The position numbers were made by a program, and so were the translations under genes. Shown here piece after piece: positions 1 to 8,700 of a stretch of 11,584 nucleotides of DNA. The stretch covers positions 1-11,584 of the forward strand of contig CAMAMD010000031.1 of the NCBI GenBank assembly GCA_945836785.1. Reading direction: 5' to 3'. Every line of letters begins with the position of its first letter. Within the stretch, counting starts at the first letter, position 1. The stretch is from an uncultured Clostridium sp. GTDB taxonomy: Bacteria; Bacillota_A; Clostridia; Lachnospirales; Lachnospiraceae. The notes beneath the pieces are model-generated. The model was not told the DNA's origin. It ran no database searches and saw nothing but the letters and a program-made list of their open reading frames with translations.

Positions 1-25
1 GAATATTACCTCAGATAAAAAACAG

Positions 26-54
26 TTGAAAAATACAGGCATTTATATTAATAT
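26..54 (+). promoter_or_regulatory. Probable sigma-A promoter of efp
   Basis: A -35-like TTGAAA (26-31) is followed after exactly 17 bases by a -10-like TAATAT (49-54). Transcription would start near 61 and give a leader of about 60 bases before the efp ATG. A second AT-rich box, TATAAA (52-57), overlaps but has poorer spacing. The assignment rests only on consensus match and position. Confidence 0.5.
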
Positions 55-107
55 AAAACATATGTGACATGAAATACGTCCGTGATTAAGAAAGAACTGT
101 GGAATAC

Positions 108-115
108 GAGGAGGA
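108..115 (+). promoter_or_regulatory. Ribosome binding site that fixes the efp start
   Basis: GAGGAGGA lies six bases upstream of ATG 121 when measured from its GGAGG core. It supports ATG 121 over the in-frame GTG at 82, which has no such site in front of it. Confidence 0.85.
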
Positions 116-120
116 ATATT

Positions 121-678
121 ATGATATCAGCAGGCGATTTTAGAAATGGTGTTACAATTGAGTTAGAAGGAAATGTATACCAGATTATTGAATTTCAGCA
201 CGTAAAACCTGGTAAAGGTGCTGCATTTGTAAGAACAAAGCTTAAAAACATCAAGAACGGCGGCGTTGTTGAGAAAACCTTCCGTCCTACTGAAAAATGC
301 GAAAATGCACATATTGACAGAAAAGAGATGCAGTATTTATACTCAGATGGTGAGCTTTATCACTTCATGGATACAGAGACATATGATCAGATTGCACTGA
401 ACAGTGAAGTAATTGGCGATGCATTAAAATTTGTTAAGGAAAATGACATGTGTAAGGTTATATCCCACAACGGAGTCGTATTTGCCGTTGAGCCACCTCT
501 GTTCGTTGAATTGCTCATCACAGAGTGTGAACCGGGTGTCAAAGGTGATACAGCAACAGGTGCTACAAAACCTTGTACGGTAGAAACCGGTGCCACATTA
601 AATGTACCACTTTTCGTAAATCAGGGGGATACAATTAAAATCGACACCAGAACCGGAGAATATTTATCCAGAGTTTAG
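121..678 (+). CDS. efp: Translation elongation factor P
   Basis: EF-P binds the ribosome between the P and E sites and speeds peptide bond formation at proline runs; it acts in the cytoplasm. The product is 185 residues, the normal family length, starting [10 protein letters not shown] and ending in the typical GEYLSRV. The KOW-like domain I carries the loop [12 protein letters not shown] at about residues 27-38. Its tip lysine (Lys32) matches the residue that carries 5-aminopentanol in Bacillus subtilis EF-P. OB domains II and III follow, with the conserved [15 protein letters not shown] segment near 150 and [13 protein letters not shown] at the end. The frame stays open upstream to a GTG at 82, which would add 13 residues, but the strong ribosome binding site and family alignment favour ATG 121. 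The gene has its own promoter and terminator and is probably monocistronic. No gene for a modification enzyme is in the window. Confidence 0.97.
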   Translation: MISAGDFRNGVTIELEGNVYQIIEFQHVKPGKGAAFVRTKLKNIKNGGVVEKTFRPTEKCENAHIDRKEMQYLYSDGELYHFMDTETYDQIALNSEVIGDALKFVKENDMCKVISHNGVVFAVEPPLFVELLITECEPGVKGDTATGATKPCTVETGATLNVPLFVNQGDTIKIDTRTGEYLSRV

Positions 679-696
679 TTCAAGCATTTTACATTA

Positions 697-728
697 CAGG
701 TTCCGAAAAATCGGAACCTGTTTTTTTT
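697..728 (+). terminator. Rho-independent terminator of efp
   Basis: A perfect 10-bp stem, CAGGTTCCGA (697-706) and TCGGAACCTG (711-720), encloses an AAAA loop and is followed by eight T residues (721-728). It begins 18 bases after the efp stop. On the other strand the stem is not followed by a T run, so it mainly serves efp. Confidence 0.95.
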
Positions 729-796
729 GCCAAATAATTGTATGAAACACAAAGCTCTGGTAAATCAAAGGGGTATGTCTTATGTACAATTTTCTA

Positions 797-1249
797 TCAG
801 CTTGCAAGTACATGCCGGGATTCACACAGTCTCCTCTGTTCCCGAAGTGCCATCTCATACGCTTTCATACGAATTTTAAGATTCTCAATCTCTGTTGCGA
901 AGGATGAAGCCATCACAAGTTTTCGATCCAAATCCAAATGACCCTCAGCGATGATGCGAATCTGTGGTTCCACAATCTCCTTAATCACTACCTCCACGCT
1001 TTCCATCCGTTCTTCCAAACGTCCAACACGTTCTTCCAAACTTCCAACCCGAACTTTCAGCTCTGCTACATCTGTTTTCAGCTCTGCTACATCTGTTTTC
1101 AGCTCTGCCACATCTGTTTTCAGCTCTGCCACATCTGTTTTCAGCTCTGCCACATCTGCTTTTACCACTGTCATGTCTACTTTCAGCTCTCCTATGTCCG
1201 CACGCACCATTGTAAGCTGTTCAAGAATCAACTTTGTCTCTTCTGTCAT
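797..1249 (-). CDS. Small heptad-repeat coiled-coil protein, function unknown
   Basis: I do not recognise a named family. The 150-residue product has no signal peptide or membrane segment and is probably cytoplasmic. After an N-terminal MTEETKLILEQL stretch, residues 17 to about 95 form regular heptads. Five consecutive copies of DVAELKT (32-66, the last reading DVAELKV) sit in the middle, followed by the looser heptads VGSLEERVGRLEERMESVE. Valine and leucine occupy the a/d positions, so a parallel helical oligomer or long rod is likely. The C-terminal 55 residues (IIAEGHLDLDRKLVMASS, then a second amphipathic helix rich in Arg, Glu and Leu) are not repetitive. The start is fixed by AAAAGGAGG (1257-1265), seven bases upstream. 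The gene stands alone between efp and the aminopeptidase gene and converges on the efp terminator. Similar small coiled-coil proteins are common in Lachnospiraceae, but I cannot assign a role. The two overlapping open frames on the + strand are repeat shadows. Confidence 0.8.
   Translation of the reverse strand: MTEETKLILEQLTMVRADIGELKVDMTVVKADVAELKTDVAELKTDVAELKTDVAELKTDVAELKVRVGSLEERVGRLEERMESVEVVIKEIVEPQIRIIAEGHLDLDRKLVMASSFATEIENLKIRMKAYEMALREQRRLCESRHVLAS
1058..1162 (-). repeat. 21-bp in-frame tandem repeat (five units)
   Basis: Five contiguous 21-bp units (1058-1078, 1079-1099, 1100-1120, 1121-1141, 1142-1162) encode the DVAELKT heptads. On the + strand each begins CAGCTCTGC. Units 1 and 2 carry a T and units 3 to 5 a C at the tenth base, and unit 5 has a further change near its end. 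The copies are far closer in DNA than the protein requires, so the array expanded recently. Because 21 is a multiple of three, gain or loss of units changes rod length by one heptad without a frameshift. Confidence 0.95.
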
Positions 1250-1270
1250 ACAATCGCCTCCTTTTGATAT

Positions 1271-1299
1271 AGTATATAATATTATACTTATTTTGTAAA
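1271..1299 (-). promoter_or_regulatory. Probable promoter of the coiled-coil gene
   Basis: Read on the minus strand, TTTACA (1299-1294) is separated by 17 bases from TATACT (1276-1271). Transcription would start near 1264, giving a leader of only about 15 bases that just contains the ribosome binding site. The neighbourhood is very AT-rich, so chance matches are possible; another -10-like TATAAT lies at 1286-1281 with no good -35. Confidence 0.4.
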
Positions 1300-1401
1300 T
1301 AGAAAAATATCATCACCTCCTCCAAATTCTATTTTTGTCTTAGGGATAAAAGTTTTAATCAGAAGATATCAGATAAAAGAATAAATAAAACTAAGATCAT
1401 C

Positions 1402-1424
1402 TAAGATATACTGAGTATATCTTA
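1402..1424. repeat. 10-bp inverted repeat, possible operator or weak terminator
   Basis: TAAGATATAC (1402-1411) and GTATATCTTA (1415-1424) are perfect inverted copies around TGA. A direct copy of CTAAGAT also lies just upstream at 1391-1397. On the + strand TTTTATTA follows, but no + transcript is known to arrive here. The stem is AT-only except for two G-C pairs, so a protein-binding dyad is as likely as an RNA hairpin. Confidence 0.5.
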
Positions 1425-1462
1425 TTTTATTACAAATGTAAATGCCTAAATCAATTATCACA

Positions 1463-1528
1463 GAAATATCACAAATTCATATTAATATGACATGATGCGA
1501 TATTTCAACATTATGTAATTGAAATATC
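1463..1528. repeat. Nested and overlapping inverted repeats sharing a GAAATATC box
   Basis: GAAATATC occurs at 1463-1470 and 1521-1528, and its inverse GATATTTC at 1499-1506. The first and second copies flank the perfect 14-bp palindrome TCATATTAATATGA (1477-1490) almost concentrically. The second and third copies extend to a perfect 10-bp pair, GATATTTCAA (1499-1508) and TTGAAATATC (1519-1528), around a 10-base spacer. No T run follows on either strand, so this is not a standard terminator. A multi-site operator is possible; this is inference. Confidence 0.6.
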
Positions 1529-1539
1529 ATACATATACA

Positions 1540-1570
1540 GGAGGCCAGTACTTTTTGTCTACTGACCCCC
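1540..1570 (-). terminator. Hairpin behind the aminopeptidase gene, possible terminator
   Basis: On the minus strand GGGGGTCAGTA (1570-1560) can pair with TACTGGCCTCC (1550-1540), using two G-U wobbles, around a nine-base loop. It begins about 40 bases after the aminopeptidase stop codon. No clear T run follows, so termination here would be inefficient or factor-assisted. Confidence 0.4.
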
Positions 1571-1609
1571 ACACCATCCGTCTTGTCCAAACACAATAAT
1601 TTTATAACC

Positions 1610-2680
1610 TCATAGCATAATAAGTTCCTTTGGTGATACAGCAAGGTTTCGGTATCCATCCTCCGTTACTACAATCGTATCCTCAATCCTGACACCAAAT
1701 TCCCCTGGCAGATAAATTCCCGGTTCCACCGTTATTACAATACCCGGAACCAAAATATCTTCGCATTTTCTTGAAAAACGCGGTTCCTCATGAATAAACA
1801 AACCCACGCTATGGCCTAAACCATGACCAAAATATTCCCCGTAACCCGCATCAGCTATAATTGTTCTCGCACACGCATCCACATCCGAACATTTAACCCC
1901 GGGGCGAATCATTTCAAGTGCCGAAAGCTGTGCTTTCAATACTGTATTGTATATTTCCAACTGCTTTTCTGACGGCTGTTCACCGATAAAAACCGTTCTC
2001 GTCATATCGGAACAATACCCATCATATACACACCCGAAATCCATCGTAAGAAAATCCCCCCGTTCAAGCGTGCGCTTCGTTGGCACAGCATGTGGCAAAG
2101 AGGAATTAGGACCCGAAGCGGCAATCGTATCAAAACTTAGTCCTGTCGCACCATTTTTTCGCATAGTATATTCCAGTTCAAGTGCAATATCCATCTCTGA
2201 CACACCAGGTTTAATGTACTCCAAAACATGTGAAAATGCTTTATCTCCTATCGCTTCAGCGGTTGCAATCCGCTCAATTTCCTCAGCACTCTTAATCTGA
2301 CGCAATCTATCAACATTTCCATCTAAAGGAACAAATTCCACCTGCTTCCCCAATGCATCCGAATATGCTTTAAATTTGCAATACGAAATTTCATTATTTT
2401 CGAAACCAAGCCGCAGTCTTCCAGTCAGTAGCCGCTTCAGAGTCAAAGTATAACCATCCATTCCAATATCAACGCAAATAAAATCAGGTGCCTCTATTCC
2501 CACCTGTTCCGTATATCTGGAATCAGTCAATATATACTGCTTATCCGGCAATGCCAACAGGCAACCGGTATGTCCTCTGTATCCGGACAAATAATGTATA
2601 TTATATCCATCTGTCAGTAAAACAGCATCCAGATTCATATCCCGCATTACCTGATATAAACCATCCATCCTTGCTTTCAC
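1610..2680 (-). CDS. pepP: Xaa-Pro aminopeptidase (M24B family)
   Basis: A cytoplasmic metallo-exopeptidase that removes the N-terminal residue from peptides with proline in second position. The 356-residue length matches the short Bacillota enzymes (YqhT/PepQ-like). Residues 1 to about 130 form the creatinase N-like domain (DAVLLTDGYNIHYLSGYRG). From about 135 the pita-bread domain begins. All expected metal ligands are visible: Asp214 (TMDFG), Asp225 (SDMTRT), His290 (HGLGH), Glu319 (TVEPG) and Glu333 (RIED). Catalytic-site histidines are His197 (PHAVP), His286 and His297. The start is GTG at 2680, supported by GAGAGGG seven bases upstream; the ATG four codons later has a purine run too close to serve it. 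Dipeptidase (PepQ) activity cannot be excluded from sequence. The gene lies downstream of the giant adhesin gene on the same strand but is separated by a terminator. It converges with efp, unlike the common pepP-efp tandem. Confidence 0.93.
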   Translation of the reverse strand: MKARMDGLYQVMRDMNLDAVLLTDGYNIHYLSGYRGHTGCLLALPDKQYILTDSRYTEQVGIEAPDFICVDIGMDGYTLTLKRLLTGRLRLGFENNEISYCKFKAYSDALGKQVEFVPLDGNVDRLRQIKSAEEIERIATAEAIGDKAFSHVLEYIKPGVSEMDIALELEYTMRKNGATGLSFDTIAASGPNSSLPHAVPTKRTLERGDFLTMDFGCVYDGYCSDMTRTVFIGEQPSEKQLEIYNTVLKAQLSALEMIRPGVKCSDVDACARTIIADAGYGEYFGHGLGHSVGLFIHEEPRFSRKCEDILVPGIVITVEPGIYLPGEFGVRIEDTIVVTEDGYRNLAVSPKELIML

Positions 2681-2687
2681 GATCTAT

Positions 2688-2694
2688 CCCTCTC
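2688..2694 (-). promoter_or_regulatory. Ribosome binding site for the GTG-started aminopeptidase
   Basis: GAGAGGG on the minus strand ends seven bases before the GTG at 2680 and is the reason for choosing that start over the in-frame ATG at 2668. Confidence 0.7.
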
Positions 2695-2743
2695 TTTCAT
2701 CTGATCTCGTTCAATACCTGCATTGCAATCATAAAATCAAATG

Positions 2744-2782
2744 CTCCTCCGCATCACAGAAAAATATCTGTTCACGGAGGAG
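2744..2782 (-). terminator. Terminator of the giant adhesin gene
   Basis: On the minus strand CTCCTCCG (2782-2775) pairs perfectly with CGGAGGAG (2751-2744). An inner stem of ACAGA with TCTGT (2771-2767 and 2760-2756) closes a six-base loop, with a short mismatched segment between the stems. CATTTGATTTTAT follows. The hairpin starts 10 bases after the adhesin stop, so most transcripts should end here before the aminopeptidase gene. Confidence 0.75.
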
Positions 2783-2792
2783 ACATCCTTTG

Positions 2793-5700
2793 TTATATAG
2801 ATCTGCGTTTCTTAATCAACAAAATGATTCCGAATAAACTTATCACTGCCAAAATAAATATTACCATAATTGGGGCTCTGTCACCCGTTTTCGGTCCGTC
2901 TTTATTTTCTGACGTTTCTGTTCCGCTTGTAACTGTCGGATGATCCAGCATAATAATCATATCTGCTCCCAAAGATTCCAACGTCACGTAGGTGCCATCC
3001 ACATCCTTAACATACACAATGCCCTGACTGTCAATCGCAAATGAGATAGTCTCTGCAATCTCATATCCCTCTGGTGCTGTTATCTCAGTTAATGTGTAAT
3101 AGCTGAGTGTTCCATTCTGTGGTGCTGTAAATACAGTGGACGGTATCAACGTCGGTTCCGTACCTGATACAAAACTATAGATAACATCTCCGTCTGCATC
3201 CTTGATTACCAATTTTGCACCCGGAAGCTCCTTACTATTTGTAATATCCTGCTTGCTGATATAAACCTGAATCAAATGATCTGTCATCACAATTCGATTG
3301 TCAGCCTGCAACGAACCATTCACATACAAATTACCGTCTGCATCTAATTTAAACAGAATATTTACCGCATAGGCATATCCCGCCGGTGCAGCTGTTTCTG
3401 TCAGTGTATATGTCTTTCCTGCCTCAAAGACAGATTTTTCTATCAGCTTTGCTCCCTGTGTAGACGAGGATATCCATGCCGGAACAACATTCCGCCCATT
3501 CTCATCTGTTATCAAAAGCTCTGCACCATCAACCAAGACTCCATTTTCATCCTGCTTCACAATACTGATCACGGAACCCTTTCTTGCATCCTTCATGACG
3601 ATAGCATTCCCATTTAACGCCTGAAATACTCCATTTTGGTTCACATATATCGTACCGTTCTCGTCAAGCTTAAATGTAATGCTTTCTGCAATTTCATAGC
3701 CGTTCGGTGCAGTTATCTCCGTCAAAACATACTCGACATCCGGTACAAATCCTTTTTCGACAAGTTTAACCGGATGAGGGGCACCAGCCTGTGAGGTCCA
3801 TGAATCCATAACTTGTCCATCCGACTTCCTTGTAATCGAAAGCTTGGCTCCTGCAATTTCAACCGAATCTGCCATGTCAACCTTGCTGATATACATATAA
3901 ACAGGAGCATCCTTCATAACGAGCGTGTCACCTGTCAGAGACGCAAAATTTGAATCAGACACTTTCTTGTAAAACACGTTTCCGCTCGCATCAAACTTGA
4001 ACTGGATGCTTTCTGCCTGTTCATAACCAAATGGTGCCGTTGTTTCAATCAAGGTGTAAACCACATCCGGTATAAAGGTTCCTAACACTGGAATTTCTTT
4101 CGGTGCCGTACTGGATGATGTCCATTCAGGCACAACTACGGTATTACCCGTTTCATCTTTTATTACCAGCTTTGCTCCGTCTATCTCCTGACCGCCGACA
4201 AGATCCTGCTTACTGATAAGAAGTTTTTGTACCGCATCCTCCATAACGACCTGGTTTTCCTGCGTATACGTTCCATTTTTCGTATCACTGACCAGAATCC
4301 TTCCATTTTCATCAATCTTAAAGAATACGCTTTCTGCCTGTTCATAACCAAACGGTACAGTAATTTCTCTCAACTCATAGATTGTATTCCGGCTGATATT
4401 ACCCAGTATACTGATTTCCTTAGAACCGGCTGCTGTGCTTGTCGTCCATGTATCTACGATACGATTGGTTCCATCCTCAATAATGGTAAGCCTTGCACCA
4501 TCTATCTCCTCAGAACCACCCACAGCATATTTGCTGATTGTCACGGTTGCATAATTATCTGTCATGAATATCTTCGTCGTTTCAGCAGATTGAGGTGTAC
4601 CATAATCCGTACCATTCCATAATGCAACCTGATAATCACTGGTTGTACTATCCTTAACCAGCTTAAACTGAATATCCTGCGCCAGCTCATATCCGTATGG
4701 TGCTGACAGTTCCCGCACAATATACTCGCCGTTTTCCGCCAGTAAGCTGATATTCACCTTATACTCTCCCGCCTCGGAAGTCCAGTAATCAATTCTTCTT
4801 CCGGTTGTCTTATCTACCAGCTCCAAACGGGCTCCTGCAAGTCCGCTGTTACTTCCCTGACGAACCTTTTGAATCGATACAGTCTGTGGCTCATCTATCA
4901 TTGTAATCAAGTTACCGGTCGCTAGTGTAGGAACTCCATTCACATCCACATATACTTTTGCCACACCCGATTCATACTTGATATTAAACTCTATAGGGTT
5001 TGCCAGCTTATATCCGTGTGGTGCACTGACTTCCACAAGCCGGAACTTATTATCTGCTCCGTTTGCATCATTTACCCCAAGACTCCGAATAAGAATTGTT
5101 TCCGCATCATATCCCGTTGTCCATGTCACAGATGGTGACATATCTACATACACATTATTCGTCCCATCCCATCTTTGCAGTTTTAATTCCGCACCTCTGA
5201 GACTTGCAATCTGTCCAGCACCATACAGGTAACCTTTTCGGATAAAGAGCATATTCGTATCTGCACGATCCGTCATGATAATACGATTATCAGGAACAAC
5301 TGTATGTGTTCCATTACAATTTGAACCATTCAATTCACACAGATAAACCTGACCGCTATGATCAATCGCAAAGCTTATATCCGTCGCCTGCAGATATCCG
5401 TTTGGAGCTGTCACCTCATGGTACACATAATGATTATAAGTTCCGGCAGTTTCTGCTGCTTTAATACCATAATTCTTTGCCATAACCGGAGAAATAACAA
5501 TATCTCTTGATACACTGGTCTCGGTCTGATAAAGCACACGTCCTGCATCATCCTGAATCTGCACAGTTGCACTTCCCAGACGATTTCCGCTTTCATCAAC
5601 CTTTGCCAGACTGAAATTGATTCTTCCGTCCCGCATGGTAATTTCCGTTCCATCTAACGATGCATTGGTTCCCGTGATGATACTTATCGTTCCATCCTGC

Positions 5701-8700
5701 TGTATCATAAAACGGATATCCTCAGAGAACCCATAACCGCCAGGTGCACTCGTTTCTTTGAGCACATAGGTCTCACCGGCTTTCAGCAGCCCGGATGTAA
5801 CCACATGCGGTGTTGTAGTACTTGTCCATTGGTCAACCAAAACGTTTCTTGAATCATATAATTCAAGCGACGCTCCCTCAAGCTCTCTTGTCTCAGACAA
5901 TGCTTTCTTGCTGATACTTAAGCTCAGTTCTGTATCTCTCGCATCTATCTTGTACTGTAACAATGCCGTATTGGCATCTGTCAACGAAATTGCTGTATCA
6001 GTCGGTGCACTGCCAACCGTGAATGTATATTGCTTATCACTCCGCGCATATCCCTGCGGTGCTGTAAGTTCCTGAACTATGTAGGTATGACCATATTGCA
6101 GTTCAGTTACAAAAGCTATCTCGCCTGCCGTATTGAAAGCCGGAGAAGTCTCAAGCAACGTGTTTCCTTCATACAAACCATATACTGCTCCTGAAAGTGC
6201 AATTGCACCGGTTTCATTCTTCTTTACCACAGAAAGCTTTGCTGTAATTGGAGCATTTGTCGGTTCATAATTCGCTGCACCAATCCGAAGTGCATTTACA
6301 CTGTTCATTGCCGTTGGATCAGACGGATTTATCATGTCATTTTTATTATACGAAGTATACAAATCAGATGCAGAAATAACCGTGCGCACATTTCCAAGAT
6401 AATATCCTACCGGAGCTGAAGTCTCAACAATTACATATTGTATAGCAGGATTTACCTGTATAGTGCTTCCTAAAGTAACGCCCTCATTTTTAACATTCAG
6501 GAAATAAACCTTTCCGTCTGTTCCTGATACAGCCGTAGCAACAGGTGTCATCGCCGAGTAATCTGCATTCATCGGTTCAGATATCACATTTGTATCAATT
6601 TTATACAGCTTAAATGTTGCTCCCGGCAGAGCGGCACCTGCCGTCGTCTGTTTCACAAAATAAAAGTCAAAGTAAGGTGTTATAAGCTCTCTTGCCTGAT
6701 TTGTAATCGTCTTCTGTACCCCTGTATTACTCGTAATCTCAACCGGGTAAAACGTTCCGTCCAAATCATACTGATAATGTTTTGTGTTTCCATTAACTGT
6801 TACACTTCGTATTCCCGGAGCTTTTGTCTCCTGAATATAATAGGTTCCATAACGTAATCCGCTGAACCTAGCCACACCATTTACAGTCACTGCAGTCACA
6901 GGTGTACTTCCATTATATACTACATTTTTATTTTCATCATAGAGCGTGAACTCCACATCATTCAGTAAAATGTTTTCATCATCAGCATCTACCTTTGTTA
7001 TTATAATGGAGCCGTCTTCCTTATCATTATATACAACCTGTCCCGCGGAAGTGGCATCCGCATAATTCTTCAAGGTCACATCCGATGCTGTATTTCCTGT
7101 CGGTGTAAACTCCCATCCGATTCTCGCATCATTTGTAATCAGGTATCCGTCCGGTGTTGCAATCTCCTTGATATAGTAGGTAACATTCCACTCCAGCTTA
7201 TCAAATATCAAGGTTCCATCTGCTGCTGTGCTCTTTTTCTTAACAAGCTGCAAATTACCACCCGCATCCTGCGTATAAAGTCCAAACGTTGCCCCCGCTA
7301 TCGGTGTTGTGGTTCCTGTTTCATATTTTGTAAGCTTGAATTTACCATATAATTTATCATTTGTGAGATTTTTTGTTACACTTACCGGAGCCGTGATTCC
7401 GTTCCCAACTATAATCAATTCACCTGTATAACGTGTATCCGCATCATATCCGGCAGGTACTTTTGTTTCTTCCAACCAATAGTTTCCCGGATTTACATCA
7501 AATATAATAGTTCCATTTGCATCTGTTTCCGCATAAATTGGAACCATCGCCCCGGCTTCTCCACTTGGACCGGTTCCTGCTGCATTTGCCTCATATAAGG
7601 TAAATCCTGCACCCGCAACCGGCGTGTTATCCTGATCGCTTTTCTGTACGGAAATCGTGCATCCTGCACTTTCTGCATTATACACATACTGATAATCGCC
7701 GGAATTCTTCTCCTGAACATGTACCGAGCCCATGGTGCTCTCCCAGTTTGCTATTGCACTCTGTACGTCTGCAAAATCCTGACCTTTCAGGATGATATAA
7801 AGCGGATCACTATTTCTCTGATACCCTGCCGGTGCCTTTGTTTCTACCAGCTCATATAAAACATCAAACTGTAAGAGAACCAGTTTCTCACCGTTAATAT
7901 CCGTTGTAATCTTTTGCCCTGCCTTCGTTGCATCCGGATTTGCCGCATTATATTCCGCATCATCCCACGGAACAAATGTACTTCTGTTATCAGATAGCTT
8001 ATAAGCATGAATCTCAAACTCTGCCCCCGCAAGCACAGAAGCTCCGTTATATTTATTAATGACGATGGAACCATACGCTGATTCTGCCGTAGCAGAGCTA
8101 CGCAGCACATTTCCGCGCAACGGTCTGTTAACAGACTTATAATCTGCTCTATTTTTCAAAAGGCTACAGTTATTTGAAACGTCAACGCCAAGCTCCTCAA
8201 AGGTGGTATTTGCCTGATATGGTACATTGACATACACTTCATAACTCAGCTTGTAAGGTTTAGCATCCTCCAATCCTTCAACAGTTAATGTCCTGCTGTC
8301 CGGATCATACTGAATTACCATATCTTTTGTTACATCCGTACCATTTTTTGTCAATTTAATCGTTGAGAGTTTCAACTGAAGGCTGCTTCCAAGCACATCC
8401 TTTAACTTCAACGTTTCTGCACCCGATAGCAACGTATACCCTTCAGGATTCACATCAATCGTATAATACGCATTTGGTGCTGATGCCGCTGTATATTCAT
8501 AATTTTTTGTCAAAATATCTGCGGGCTGTAAGGTTGCGGTATCCCAACTTGATATTTCTCCTAAGTCTTCTGTTGTATTGTCAGATTTTTTAAGTTCAGC
8601 TTTTGCTTCATTTGATTCTGTATAATATGCAGGTGTTCCTGTCAGCAAATCCTGAATAGCTGCATCGCTCAAATTCACTGTGTAGGTAAATGTAAAATCA

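Larger units (their letters stand above)
1250..1609. other. Non-coding spacer with clustered AT-rich inverted repeats
   Basis: This 360-base stretch between the coiled-coil gene and the aminopeptidase gene holds no convincing gene. It contains the coiled-coil promoter (1271-1299), an SD-like GGAGGAGGTGATG on the minus strand (1323-1311), a 10-bp inverted repeat at 1402-1424, a 14-bp palindrome at 1477-1490 flanked by inverted GAAATATC boxes, a second 10-bp inverted repeat at 1499-1528, and a G-rich hairpin at 1540-1570 behind the aminopeptidase stop. Each of the main structures is listed separately. Confidence 0.7.

Noticed and set aside
82..120. N-terminal extension of EF-P from GTG 82
   Set aside because: It overlaps the ribosome binding site of ATG 121 and is absent from the known 185-residue family length.
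1058..1162. Short regularly spaced repeats resembling a CRISPR array
   Set aside because: The units are contiguous 21-bp tandem copies with no unique spacers, and they keep a coding frame.
938..1298. Two overlapping + strand frames with repeated Cys/Phe-rich or Ser-rich heptads
   Set aside because: They are the reverse strand of the 21-bp repeat in the coiled-coil gene. They lack a ribosome binding site and a plausible fold.
1477..1659. 60-codon minus-strand frame overlapping the aminopeptidase 3' end
   Set aside because: It starts inside the aminopeptidase gene in another frame and reads through the hairpin and dyads. It has no ribosome binding site or recognisable content.
2700..2740. Promoter for the aminopeptidase gene (TTGATT, then TATTGA at 18 bases; or TATGAT alone)
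   Set aside because: Both readings lack either a good -35 or a good -10, and the boxes overlap the tail of the adhesin terminator. A promoter must exist near here or read-through must occur, but I cannot place it.
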